Source: CAYTOJ01 sp964439415
GTDB taxonomy: Bacteria; Pseudomonadota; Alphaproteobacteria; Rickettsiales; CAZAGG01
Assembly (NCBI GenBank): GCA_964439415.1
Contig: CAYTOJ010000030.1
Span: 1-17,852, forward strand
DNA: 17,852 bases
Direction of reading: 5' to 3'
The translations under genes were made by a program, and so were the position numbers. Below are positions 1-7,552 of the stretch, piece by piece. Under the pieces are notes generated by a model. The model searched no databases, was not told the origin of the DNA, and saw only the letters and a program-made list of their open reading frames with translations. Position 1 is the first letter of the stretch; each line of letters starts with the position of its first letter.

Positions 1-18
1 CTATTATAGCTATAATAG
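1..18. repeat. Perfect 18-bp palindrome at left edge
   Basis: CTATTATAGCTATAATAG reads the same on both strands. A second, weaker inverted repeat follows at 31-46 (TTGTT and AACAA around six bases). Both sit in the AT-rich leader of the 134-residue gene. They could be operator sites, or the tail of a larger structure cut by the window edge. No function can be assigned from sequence. Confidence 0.4.
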
Positions 19-193
19 GGATTATTTCTATTGTTGTCAATAACAAGCCTCGACATAACAAGTAAGTCAGCGTTATTTCAGAAACCGCGCCATTATTTGC
101 AATAAGATTGTGTATTAGAGCAGAAAAATAAGCCTATGTGACATAACCTTAACATAAAGACTGTATGATTCTTCAATCACATACAGGACTATT

Positions 194-598
194 ATGGCAC
201 GCAAACCCGCAGGAATTACCTGCTTAAATTCTGTTAATAGAGTTAACTATAGCAAACTAGACATGAAAAGCGTGAGCTTCAAAGCACCATGCAGTACACA
301 GCAGGATAGGGAGAATTTCATAATAAAAGTTCAAGATATATTGGATAAATGCGCTGGTGGGCTAACATTCAATGGAACTGACTATACTGCTTCTGACAAC
401 TATTTATTAACAACCTATCCAAAACCAGGAAGCAGTGTCAGCCATGGTACAAACCCTCAATATTTTATAACTGCGCTAACCTACATGAATAAAAAGGGCG
501 TATTAACTGATGATGCATTGGAAAATGCTCTTAGCCAAATTCAGGAATCTACATTAGCATATGAATCTCGTGCTACCGATCAACAAGTCAGTAGATAG
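194..598 (+). CDS. Orphan hypothetical protein, 134 aa
   Basis: I do not recognise this protein. It starts with ATG five bases after an AGGA ribosome-binding site (185-188) and ends with TAG. It has no signal peptide, no membrane segment and no catalytic motif that I can name. The N-terminal part is basic (MARKPAG start), with Cys at residues 10, 33 and 53. The C-terminal third looks helical and acidic, with Glu, Gln and Asp. The gene is visibly more AT-rich than the housekeeping genes to its right and runs convergently into the oligoendopeptidase gene with only 11 bases between stop codons. The AT-rich leader and lack of recognisable relatives suggest an accessory or recently acquired gene, but this is inference. 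It is most likely real because of the ribosome-binding site and the uninterrupted frame. Confidence 0.6.
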   Translation: MARKPAGITCLNSVNRVNYSKLDMKSVSFKAPCSTQQDRENFIIKVQDILDKCAGGLTFNGTDYTASDNYLLTTYPKPGSSVSHGTNPQYFITALTYMNKKGVLTDDALENALSQIQESTLAYESRATDQQVSR

Positions 599-609
599 GC
601 TTAATATCG

Positions 610-2376
610 CTAAAGCTGCCCTATCAACCCTTCGATGCTTTTTATGCCTTTTTGCCAGAAATCGGGTTTTGAGGCATCAAGGCCGAAGGGTGCGAGCATT
701 TCCTTATGGCGTTTAGCCCCCCCGGTTTTGAGCAGTTCAATGTATTTATCCTGAAAGCCCGGCAGACCATCAACATATGTCTGGTACAGGGCGTTCACCA
801 GCAGATCACCAAAAGCATAAGCATAAACATAAAACGGGGTATGCACAAAGTGGGGTATATGGCTCCAGTAGCAGGCATAATCAGGGTTCAGCTTGATTGC
901 GGAGCCAAGGGAAGCTTTTTGCGCCTTCATCCAGAATCCGCCTATCTCCTCCACCGTTATCTCCCCGCTGCGCCGCGCTGTATGCAGGCTTTCCTCAAAC
1001 TCGGTAAAGGCAATCTGCCGCACAACCGTGTTAAGCATATCCTCCACCTTACCGGCGATTATGCGCCTGCGCACTTGTTCGTTTTTCTCGCGCTCCAGAA
1101 TGGCGCGGAAAGCCAGTTGCTCCCCGAATACTGAGGCTGTTTCAGCCAGTGTTAAAGGCGTGTCGGCCAGCAAAGCCCCCTGCTCCCGCGCCAGCATCTG
1201 GTGCACACCGTGGCCTAGCTCATGCGCCAGCGTCATTACATCGTGAATTTTGCCGTGGTAATTTACCAGTATGTACGGGTGATCGGACACCGCCGCCGGG
1301 TGGGAGAATGCGCCGCTCGCCTTACCAGGCCTAATTTTAGCATCTATCCAGTTATTCTTAAAAAACTCGCCCGCAATATCCGCAATTACTGGCGAGAAAT
1401 CTTTGAAAGCATTGAGAACTGTCTCCTTAGCTTCCTCCCACGGGATATAGCTTTCAGCCGTATGCTGAAGCGGCGCGTTCCTGTCCCAGTAGTTCAGTTT
1501 CTTCATACCCAGAACTTCAGCTTTCCAGGCATAATAACGGTGGGAGAGGTTCTTGTAATTCTTTCGCACGGTGGAAATCAGTGCGTCCACCACTTCATCC
1601 TCCACCTGATTGGCAATATTGCGGGAGGATTGTGGTCGCGGGAAGCCGCGCCTTGTATCGTCATCCTGCTTGTCCTTAATCAGTGTGTTAGTGACCAGCG
1701 CGAATATTTTCTCCCGCTCCCGCAGGCGTTTCGCAATCTCACGGGCAGCCTGGCGGCGCACTTTCTCATCAGCATGGGTCAGCAGATTAAACGCCTGATC
1801 CGCGCTTAAATTTTTGCCATCTATTTTAAAGATGAGGCTAGCCAGAGTTTCATCAAACAGCCTGATCCACGCCTGGCGGCTGGTGAGGGATTTTTCATGC
1901 AACAGCTTTTCAATTTCCTGCGACAGGCGATATGGGCGATATGCCCTTTCGTTCATCAGCCACGGCCTGAATTTGCTTAAGGAAGGGCTTTGCAGTTTCT
2001 CTTCCATCTCACCATCCGGCAGATCACATATTTCATGCGTGAAGAACAATATCTCACCATGGATTGCTGTGATTTTCTCGCTGACATCCTGATAAACTTT
2101 TGCACGGGCGGGGTCGGTTATATTCTCAGCGAATAATAAATCCGCGAAGCTTGTGATACGGGCGGATAAGTCCATAATCGCCTCGTACTGCCTTACCGCT
2201 TCCGCCAGAGCATCCCCCGTCATGGCTTTTAATTTACCTGCGAAACTGGCTTTAAAAGCCTCAACATTTTTACCTAGAAGCTCAATATCCTGCTTATATT
2301 CAGGATCATGCATTGATGGATAAAGGGATGATAAATCCCACACCGGTAGTTTATCAGAACTGGCATCCGGCATCAT
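610..2376 (-). CDS. pepF: M3 family oligoendopeptidase F
   Basis: This is a cytoplasmic zinc metallopeptidase that degrades oligopeptides, in the M3B/PepF family. The 588 residues fit the usual family length of about 600. The zinc-binding HELGH motif is at residues 385-389, inside TLAHELGHGVHQ, and the third ligand is expected in the following helix (LAETASVFGE, a Glu in ETAS context). The N-terminal start, PVWDLSSLYPS, is typical of the family. There is no signal peptide. The gene starts with ATGATG; the first ATG overlaps the TGA of the upstream sixA-like gene by four bases (ATGA), so the two are almost certainly cotranscribed and translationally coupled. The catalytic motif is complete. 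Confidence in the family is high; substrate preference cannot be read from sequence. Confidence 0.95.
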   Translation of the reverse strand: MMPDASSDKLPVWDLSSLYPSMHDPEYKQDIELLGKNVEAFKASFAGKLKAMTGDALAEAVRQYEAIMDLSARITSFADLLFAENITDPARAKVYQDVSEKITAIHGEILFFTHEICDLPDGEMEEKLQSPSLSKFRPWLMNERAYRPYRLSQEIEKLLHEKSLTSRQAWIRLFDETLASLIFKIDGKNLSADQAFNLLTHADEKVRRQAAREIAKRLREREKIFALVTNTLIKDKQDDDTRRGFPRPQSSRNIANQVEDEVVDALISTVRKNYKNLSHRYYAWKAEVLGMKKLNYWDRNAPLQHTAESYIPWEEAKETVLNAFKDFSPVIADIAGEFFKNNWIDAKIRPGKASGAFSHPAAVSDHPYILVNYHGKIHDVMTLAHELGHGVHQMLAREQGALLADTPLTLAETASVFGEQLAFRAILEREKNEQVRRRIIAGKVEDMLNTVVRQIAFTEFEESLHTARRSGEITVEEIGGFWMKAQKASLGSAIKLNPDYACYWSHIPHFVHTPFYVYAYAFGDLLVNALYQTYVDGLPGFQDKYIELLKTGGAKRHKEMLAPFGLDASKPDFWQKGIKSIEGLIGQL

Positions 2377-2885
2377 ACAGTGCTCAATATTTTGGGGTTA
2401 ACGTAGTCGATTATATCGCCGGAATAAAGCTCCACCATTTTCCAGCTCTCAACCGGAAAATCATAAGCCGCCATTGAGCATGGCGGAAAGCTGCTGGCAA
2501 TAGCGGCGGCATGGGGTGAGTGGGCATCCTCACCCAATAGTGCTGCCAGTTCCTGAATACCGCTGTTATGACACACCACTAAAAGACTGGTGAACGAATC
2601 CTCAATTTTGTTAATCTCACTCAGTATTGTTCCGGTGGAAGCCAGATATAGCCGCTGCGGAAAGCGGAACAGGCATTTAAAATCGGCATTCTCCGCCACC
2701 AGTTCCAGAGTCTGCCTGGTGCGCTTTGCCGGGGATGCAACCGCCAGGTCAGGCATAAAACCATTTGCTGTTATATACCGCGCCAGATTTTTAGCCTCTA
2801 AAACGCCGCGCTCACTCAATGCACGGGCATAATCATCCTGCGAATTATCAGCCTTAGCGTGCCTGAGAAGGTAAAGACGCTTCAA
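2373..2885 (-). CDS. sixA: SixA-like phosphohistidine phosphatase
   Basis: This is a member of the histidine phosphatase superfamily, SixA branch. SixA in E. coli removes phosphate from histidine in phosphotransfer proteins. The catalytic RHAKA is at residues 8-12 with His9 as the phospho-acceptor, SPAKRTRQT at 51-59 supplies the second Arg, and VCHN at 104-107 holds the second His (His106). At 170 residues it is close to the family size. The start codon is TTG (2883-2885): an in-frame TGA lies two codons upstream, so no ATG start is possible before RHAKA, and MKRLYLLRHAKA is the canonical beginning of the family. The stop overlaps the start of pepF by four bases. It is divergent from ppk1. 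The exact phosphohistidine target is unknown. Confidence 0.88.
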   Translation of the reverse strand: MKRLYLLRHAKADNSQDDYARALSERGVLEAKNLARYITANGFMPDLAVASPAKRTRQTLELVAENADFKCLFRFPQRLYLASTGTILSEINKIEDSFTSLLVVCHNSGIQELAALLGEDAHSPHAAAIASSFPPCSMAAYDFPVESWKMVELYSGDIIDYVNPKILSTV

Positions 2886-2903
2886 TGTTCATCCATTCCT
2901 GAA

Positions 2904-2920
2904 AGGGAGGTATTCTCCCT
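2904..2920. promoter_or_regulatory. Inverted repeat in the sixA/ppk1 divergent region
   Basis: AGGGAG and CTCCCT pair around five bases in the 113-bp space between the divergent sixA-like and ppk1 genes. Both genes need promoters here, so this could be an operator or a leader hairpin of the sixA-like transcript, 19 bases before its start. I see no convincing -35/-10 pair. Confidence 0.3.
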
Positions 2921-2998
2921 GGTTATTAACTCAATTTTCAGGTAATAGCTTTAGGCTGTCACGAATCACATATCAACCCAAATATCTATTAAAAACAA

Positions 2999-5143
2999 AT
3001 GGAAGTCGCTGCACCGCACAACACGAATGATAATATTGCGATTGCTGATTCCCCTGACCGCTTCATCAACCGGGAGCTTTCCTGGCTGGCCTTCAATAAC
3101 CGCGTGCTGGAGGAGGCATTTAACCACCACCATCCTCTACTGGAGCGTCTGAGATTTCTCTCCATCTCCGGCAGCAATCTGGATGAGTTTTATATGGTGC
3201 GTGTGGCAGGACTAAAAGAACAGATCCGCAATAAAGCCCCCAGCCAGAGTAAGGATGGACTGGGGCCAGATCAGCAACTGCGGTTGATAAGCGAGAATGC
3301 GGTCAGATTGATGGAAATGCAGCAGAAATGCTGGCTGGAACTGGTGGATGAATTAAAGAGCCAGCGCATTTTTGTCGCTAAAACCACTGACATTTCCAGC
3401 GATGAGAAAGAATGGCTGCATACCCATTTCAGTGAGGAAATTTTCCCCGCTCTCTCACCCCTGGCGATTGACCCGGCGCACCCATTCCCATTCCTGCCCA
3501 ATATGGGAATTGCACTGGTTATGCACCTGGAAAAATCCATTGGCGGCAGGCACTTGAATGCCATTATACCGCTGCCTGCCAGCCTGCGCCGCTTTATCCG
3601 CCTGCCGGGGGAAGACCAGCGCTTTGTGATGATAGACGATGTTATCCAGATGTTTATGGACATGCTGTTTCCTAAATACAGCATTGTCACATCCGGCCTG
3701 GTGCGCGTAATCCGTGATAGTGAAGTAGATATTGCCGAAGAAGCGGAAGATCTGGTGCGCCAGTTTGAGCGCGCCGTGAAGCGCCGCAGGCGCGGTGTGG
3801 TTATCCGCCTGAAAATCAATCACGCCATGCCGCAAAGCCTCAGGCGCTTTGTTTTGAATCAGTTGCAGGTGAGCGAGGAGGATGTAATCCCTACCGATGG
3901 CTTAGTCGGCATATCCAGCACCAGTGAGCTATATGATAGTATCGACCGGCCTGACCTGAAATTCAAGCCCTTCACCCCGCGCTTTCCTGAACGTATACAC
4001 GACTATCGCGGCGATTGTTTCGCTGCCATAGAAGCCAAGGACATACTGGTGCATCACCCATATGAGAGCTTCGACGTAGTTGTGCAGTTCCTCCGCCAGG
4101 CGGCGGTTGATCCTCATGTGGTGGCGATAAAGCAGACGCTATACCGCACCAATGAGCAGTCGCCCATAGTTGCGGCGCTGATAGAAGCGGCTGAGAACGG
4201 CAAGTCAGTCACCGCTTTAGTGGAGCTTAAAGCACGCTTTGATGAGGAGGCCAACATCCGCTGGGCGCGTAACCTGGAGCGTGCAGGCGTGCAGGTAGTG
4301 TATGGTTTTATCAACTATAAAACCCATGCTAAAATTTCACTGGTGATCCGGCGCGAGAACGGCAGGCTCAATGCTTACGCCCACTTTGGCACCGGAAATT
4401 ACAATCAGCAGACTGCCCGTGTATATACCGACCTCTCACTTTTCAGCAGTGATGAAAAAGGGCTATGCCGTGATGCCGGACTGCTTTTTAATTATCTCAC
4501 CGGCTATGCAAAACCACGCAACTTAAGCAAACTTCTTGTAGCGCCCCTGAACATGCGGGAGAAATTTCTGGAATTGATAGACGCTGAGATCAATCACGCA
4601 CAAGCAGGCAAGCCCGGCCATATATGGCTGAAAATGAACGCCCTGGTGGATGAGCAGATTATAGACCGATTATACCTGGCATCCCGTAGCGGGGTTAAAA
4701 TTGAGTGCGTGGTGCGCGGCGTATGCTGCCTGCGCCCCGGTATTCCAGGGTTTTCCGATAATATAACGGTAAAAAGCATGATTGGCCGCTTTCTTGAACA
4801 CTCAAGAATTTACTGTTTCGGTAACGGCAGGAAACTTCCGCACCCGGAAGCAAAGGTTTACCTGGCATCGGCCGATCTCATGATGCGTAGTCTCAATCGC
4901 CGTGTTGAAGTTATGGTTCCCATAGAAAACCCCACAGTGCACGAGCAGATTCTGGGACAGATAATGGCGGCTAACCTGCGGGATGCAAAACAAAGCTGGG
5001 TTTTGAATCCTGATGGCACATATACCCGCATTAAATTTAATGAAGCATCCTTCTGCGCACATGACTATTTCATGCACAACCCCAGCCTCTCAGGCCGTGG
5101 CAAAGCGGCAGAACAGATAAAACCACCCCGCAAGAGGAAATAA
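2999..5143 (+). CDS. ppk: Polyphosphate kinase 1
   Basis: PPK1 reversibly transfers the terminal phosphate of ATP to growing inorganic polyphosphate chains. The 714 residues cover all family regions: the N-terminal helical domain starting with RFINRELSWLAFNNRVLEEA, the head domain, and the two C-terminal catalytic domains. The catalytic histidine that becomes phosphorylated is His443 in THAKISLV, and the second is His601 in LEHSRIYCFGNG; their spacing of 158 residues closely matches the 157 of E. coli His435/His592. The block YRTNEQSPIVAALIEAAENG is the expected core. The ATG is preceded by an A-rich stretch without a clear Shine-Dalgarno site, so translation may be weak or leader-dependent; the start still gives the usual short N-terminal tail. 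The gene is divergent from the sixA-like gene and convergent with trxB. Confidence 0.96.
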   Translation: MEVAAPHNTNDNIAIADSPDRFINRELSWLAFNNRVLEEAFNHHHPLLERLRFLSISGSNLDEFYMVRVAGLKEQIRNKAPSQSKDGLGPDQQLRLISENAVRLMEMQQKCWLELVDELKSQRIFVAKTTDISSDEKEWLHTHFSEEIFPALSPLAIDPAHPFPFLPNMGIALVMHLEKSIGGRHLNAIIPLPASLRRFIRLPGEDQRFVMIDDVIQMFMDMLFPKYSIVTSGLVRVIRDSEVDIAEEAEDLVRQFERAVKRRRRGVVIRLKINHAMPQSLRRFVLNQLQVSEEDVIPTDGLVGISSTSELYDSIDRPDLKFKPFTPRFPERIHDYRGDCFAAIEAKDILVHHPYESFDVVVQFLRQAAVDPHVVAIKQTLYRTNEQSPIVAALIEAAENGKSVTALVELKARFDEEANIRWARNLERAGVQVVYGFINYKTHAKISLVIRRENGRLNAYAHFGTGNYNQQTARVYTDLSLFSSDEKGLCRDAGLLFNYLTGYAKPRNLSKLLVAPLNMREKFLELIDAEINHAQAGKPGHIWLKMNALVDEQIIDRLYLASRSGVKIECVVRGVCCLRPGIPGFSDNITVKSMIGRFLEHSRIYCFGNGRKLPHPEAKVYLASADLMMRSLNRRVEVMVPIENPTVHEQILGQIMAANLRDAKQSWVLNPDGTYTRIKFNEASFCAHDYFMHNPSLSGRGKAAEQIKPPRKRK

Positions 5144-5187
5144 TATACCTAATATTTTTCAGGCTTCTGGCCTTCCGGATTCTGTTT

Positions 5188-6129
5188 TTAAATGCCATGG
5201 AGAAATTTATCCGCCTCAAGCGCGGCCATGCAGCCTGTGCCTGCCGCTGTTACCGCCTGGCGGTAGATTTTGTCCTGCACGTCACCTGCGGCAAATACCC
5301 CGGGAATGTTTGTAGTCGTGCGCCCAGGGGTGGTTATGATATAATCGTCATTATCAAGGTGCAGTTGCCCTTTAAAAATCCCGGTGTTTGGGGTATGACC
5401 TATCGCTACAAACACACCATCAGTTTTATGCGTATTGACCGAGCCTGTTTTGGTATCACGCAGGAGAACGTTAGTTACGACAAGGGGAGATTCAGTGCCG
5501 ATAATTTCCTCCACCACTGCGTTCCAGATCACAGATATTTTGGGATTATTGAATAATTTATCCTGCAATATCCGCTCCGCCCTGAAGCTATCCCTGCGGT
5601 GCACCACGGTGATTTTAGACGCGAAGTTACTAAGGAACAAAGCCTCCTCCACCGCACTGTTGCCGCCACCAACAACTACCACTTCACGCTCTTTGAAGAA
5701 AAAACCATCGCAGGTTGCGCAGGCGGAAACACCAAAACCCTTGAATTTTTCCTCGCTAGGTATGCCTAGCCAGCGGGCAGTTGCACCAGTAGCGATAATC
5801 AAAGAATCACAGGTGAACTTCACCCCTGATTCTGAAGTTAACTTAAATGGCCGGGCGGATAAATCAACTTCCATAACTGAGTCATAAATAATCTCAGTAC
5901 CCACATGCTCAGCTTGAGCCTGCATCTGCTCCATCAGCCATGGGCCTTGAATTGCTGTGGCAAAACCCGGATAGTTCTCAACATCGGTTGTGATGGTAAG
6001 CTGCCCACCGGGCTGGCCGCCATGAATCATAATTGGCTTCAGATTTGCCCTTGCCGCATATATCGCTGCCGTGCAACCCGCAGGCCCTGACCCTAAAATA
6101 AGTACCCTGGTATGGCGCTCAAGACTCAT
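5188..6129 (-). CDS. trxB: Thioredoxin-disulfide reductase
   Basis: TrxB is a cytoplasmic FAD enzyme that uses NADPH to reduce thioredoxin. The 313 residues match the bacterial low-molecular-weight class. The FAD-binding GSGPAG is at residues 13-18, GQPGGQLTITTDVENYPGF follows at about 38-56, the redox-active CATC is at 137-140 within SACATCDGFFF, the NADPH-binding GGGNSA is at 154-159, and a C-terminal FAD motif (GVFAAGDVQD) is present. The start MSLERHTRVLILGSG is close to the FAD motif as expected. The gene is convergent with ppk1, with stops 44 bases apart, and lies downstream of the cold-shock gene. All catalytic residues are intact. Confidence 0.96.
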   Translation of the reverse strand: MSLERHTRVLILGSGPAGCTAAIYAARANLKPIMIHGGQPGGQLTITTDVENYPGFATAIQGPWLMEQMQAQAEHVGTEIIYDSVMEVDLSARPFKLTSESGVKFTCDSLIIATGATARWLGIPSEEKFKGFGVSACATCDGFFFKEREVVVVGGGNSAVEEALFLSNFASKITVVHRRDSFRAERILQDKLFNNPKISVIWNAVVEEIIGTESPLVVTNVLLRDTKTGSVNTHKTDGVFVAIGHTPNTGIFKGQLHLDNDDYIITTPGRTTTNIPGVFAAGDVQDKIYRQAVTAAGTGCMAALEADKFLHGI

Positions 6130-6163
6130 GCTGACTGGATAATAGATTCTGGATTGCTGATAT

Positions 6164-6364
6164 TTATATCAGTTTCAAATTATCGGCAGATTTTTTGCCA
6201 CGCTCGGTAACAACCTCGAAGCTGACTTTAGCGCCTTCGCGCAGGTTGATTCCTGCCCGTTCCACACTGCTGATATGTACAAAAACATCCTGGCCGCCGC
6301 TGTCGGGCTGGATAAAACCATAGCCCTTGGTAGGGTTGAACCACTTTACTACGCCTGTTTGCAT
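6164..6364 (-). CDS. Cold-shock domain protein
   Basis: This is a single cold-shock domain (CspA family) of 66 residues, a small RNA/ssDNA-binding protein thought to melt mRNA structure. The start MQTGVVKWFNPTKGYGFIQP is canonical; RNP1 is KGYGFI at residues 13-18 and RNP2 is VFVHIS at 27-32. A longer reading from 6421 is possible, but the extra 19 residues do not belong to the family, and the ATG at 6362-6364 has a strong GAGG site just upstream (about 6370-6373), so the short form is preferred. It lies between rdgB and trxB. The leader contains two small hairpins, in keeping with leader-controlled regulation of csp genes, which is inference here. Confidence 0.93.
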   Translation of the reverse strand: MQTGVVKWFNPTKGYGFIQPDSGGQDVFVHISSVERAGINLREGAKVSFEVVTERGKKSADNLKLI

Positions 6365-6390
6365 TTTTTCCTCGATATAAGTTTTAGTAT

Positions 6391-6411
6391 CCAGCCAAAT
6401 CAACTGGCTGG
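6391..6411 (-). promoter_or_regulatory. Hairpin in the cold-shock gene leader
   Basis: CCAGCCA (6391-6397) and TGGCTGG (6405-6411) form a 7-bp stem with a 7-base loop, ending 26 bases before the csp ATG. Structured leaders that respond to temperature are known for cspA-type genes; that this one acts so is inference. Confidence 0.35.
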
Positions 6412-6419
6412 CAAAGAAC

Positions 6420-6437
6420 AAAGCGCAAAAACGCTTT
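6420..6437 (-). terminator. Possible rdgB terminator hairpin
   Basis: AAAGCG and CGCTTT pair over six bases around a 6-base loop, starting four bases after the rdgB stop codon. On the minus strand the stem is followed by GTTCTTTG, a weak U-rich tract. It could end the rdgB transcript or belong to the csp leader. Confidence 0.35.
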
Positions 6438-6441
6438 ACCC

Positions 6442-7062
6442 TTAAAGGCGACTTTTCATTAAGCTTTTATTTAAGTCAAGCGATAAAAATTCATGCAGGA
6501 GATTCATCGCCCGCGCCCTGTGGCTTACCGCATATTTTACTGATTCATCAACTTCCGCGAATGTATTTTTGTATCCATCCGGGATGAATATGGGGTCATA
6601 ACCAAAGCCGTTTAATCCCCTCGGTGGAAATGTGAGTATTCCCCTCACCTCCCCTTCAAATGTTTCAACGCCATTTTTTGATGCCAGCGCCAGGCAACAG
6701 ACAAAACGCGCCTTCTGCCCTTCCGGCTCTAAGCCTTTCTCTATAATACCAAGCCGGACTTTCTCCATCGCCTGGTTAAAGTTTTTATCCCTGCCGCCCC
6801 AGCGCGCTGAGTATACTCCCGGTGCACCGTTCAGTGCCTCCACCTCCAGCCCTGAATCATCCGCAAGGGATAACTCCCCTGTATGCTGCACACAGTTTTT
6901 AGCCTTCAGTATGGCATTTTCCGCGAAAGTTGTACCAGTCTCCTCCGGCTCAGGAACACCACATTCACCCGCTGATTTTACAATAAATCCAAACGCTGCA
7001 ACAAACCGCTGAATTTCCGCCAGTTTATCCACATTATGACTGGCTATGATTAGTGTTTTCAT
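6442..7062 (-). CDS. rdgB: XTP/dITP diphosphatase (RdgB/HAM1 family)
   Basis: This enzyme hydrolyses dITP, XTP and other non-canonical purine nucleoside triphosphates to monophosphates and pyrophosphate, keeping them out of DNA and RNA. The 206 residues fit the family. The signature SHNVDKLAEI is at residues 8-17 (Ser8, Asn10, Lys13, Glu16). The metal site DDSGLEVEALNGAPGVYSAR begins at residue 68 with Asp68 and Asp69. FGYDPIFIP, and a late SHRARAM block complete the pattern. The ATG directly follows the TGA of the upstream lipoprotein-like gene with no gap, so the two are probably translationally coupled. Confidence 0.95.
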   Translation of the reverse strand: MKTLIIASHNVDKLAEIQRFVAAFGFIVKSAGECGVPEPEETGTTFAENAILKAKNCVQHTGELSLADDSGLEVEALNGAPGVYSARWGGRDKNFNQAMEKVRLGIIEKGLEPEGQKARFVCCLALASKNGVETFEGEVRGILTFPPRGLNGFGYDPIFIPDGYKNTFAEVDESVKYAVSHRARAMNLLHEFLSLDLNKSLMKSRL

Positions 7063-7353
7063 TCAGTATTCTTTAGGCGCGGTTATGGCAAAACGACAAT
7101 AGTTATACCCCTCGCTCCAACCGGTTTTATACAGCGAATTATCTATTTTTTCAGGATCGCGGCGATAGGGGGAGAATACTCTTTGCAGTATAGAGCCACT
7201 AGAGGCGACACCTGAATCGCAGCCGTCATCGAACCCTTGCACATAATCCGGTGGGCCTTTGCGGTCTATCATGTACATCTGGATAGGCTTGCAGGCACTA
7301 GTGCCGATTAGCAGACACAACACCATAGCAGAATGTATAATAAAGATCCTCAT
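7063..7353 (-). CDS. Small lipoprotein-like secreted protein, 96 aa
   Basis: This is a short exported protein of unknown function. Starting at the ATG at 7351-7353, it has a basic start (MRIFII), a hydrophobic core (AMVLCLLIG) and TSAC with Cys21, which resembles a non-canonical lipobox; type I signal cleavage near the same place is also possible. The mature part contains DYVQGFDDGCDSG and a C-terminal GWSEGYNYCRF segment, with two further Cys that might pair in the periplasm. I have an impression of similar short proteins in other Alphaproteobacteria but cannot name a family. The frame is open further upstream to 7434, but that extension reads a GC-rich palindromic repeat and would bury the signal peptide, so I reject it. 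Its stop abuts the rdgB start. Confidence 0.7.
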   Translation of the reverse strand: MRIFIIHSAMVLCLLIGTSACKPIQMYMIDRKGPPDYVQGFDDGCDSGVASSGSILQRVFSPYRRDPEKIDNSLYKTGWSEGYNYCRFAITAPKEY

Positions 7354-7402
7354 GCATTTACACTCATCGCGTTCCAAGAATGAAATTCTCTTGCGACCGT
7401 AA

Positions 7403-7454
7403 GGGAGCGCGCCGGCGCGGCGGGGGAAGCGCAAAGCGCGGGGGCGGCAGCCCC
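7403..7454. repeat. GC-rich stretch of three tandem palindromes
   Basis: Within about 50 bases there are a perfect 12-bp palindrome CGCGCCGGCGCG (7408-7419), GCGC-AAA-GCGC (7429-7439) and GGGGC-GGCA-GCCCC (7441-7454). The stretch is far richer in G+C than its surroundings and lies between the HlyD-type gene and the lipoprotein-like gene. It has the look of a dispersed palindromic intergenic repeat; no second copy is in the window. Confidence 0.5.
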
Positions 7455-7468
7455 TTAATATACAAGAA

Positions 7469-7525
7469 AATATACCCCTGAAATGACATCACTTAACCAC
7501 ACTCCCCAGACGATAGGGGTATATT
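7469..7525 (-). terminator. Inverted repeat downstream of the secretion operon
   Basis: AATATACCCCT (7469-7479) and AGGGGTATATT (7515-7525) form an 11-bp stem with a 35-base loop. On the minus strand, the second arm runs into ATTTTCTTG, so this can terminate the secretion operon about 30 bases after the HlyD-type stop. CCCC at 7504-7507 can pair with the same GGGG, giving an alternative small hairpin. The outer TATACC/GGTATA bases match the ends of the 35-nt hairpin modules at 9042-9076 and 16519-16553. Confidence 0.45.
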
Positions 7526-7552
7526 ATACACTTTTCAGCAAGCACTTAAAGT

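Noticed and set aside
52..147. 8-bp direct repeat GACATAAC at 52-59 and 140-147
   Set aside because: Too short in an AT-rich leader to exclude chance, and not linked to any promoter spacing.
1222..1809. Plus-strand open frame of 195 codons inside the oligoendopeptidase region
   Set aside because: It is antisense to pepF, which has a complete catalytic motif and family-length frame; the antisense product shows no domain and has low-complexity shadow character.
3271..3819. Minus-strand open frame of 182 codons inside ppk1
   Set aside because: It lies wholly antisense to PPK1; its Arg/Ser-rich product is typical of a reverse-frame shadow.
5144..5187. Bidirectional terminator between ppk1 and trxB
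   Set aside because: Only a 4-bp stem (AGGC/GCCT) is present, and the T-run is too far from it; a terminator cannot be supported from the sequence.
6365..6421. N-terminal extension of the cold-shock protein
   Set aside because: The canonical CspA start with a strong GAGG site is at 6364; the extension covers the leader hairpin and is unlike the family.
7354..7434. N-terminal extension of the lipoprotein-like gene
   Set aside because: It would translate a GC palindromic repeat and place 27 polar residues before the signal peptide; the ATG at 7353 gives a proper exported protein.
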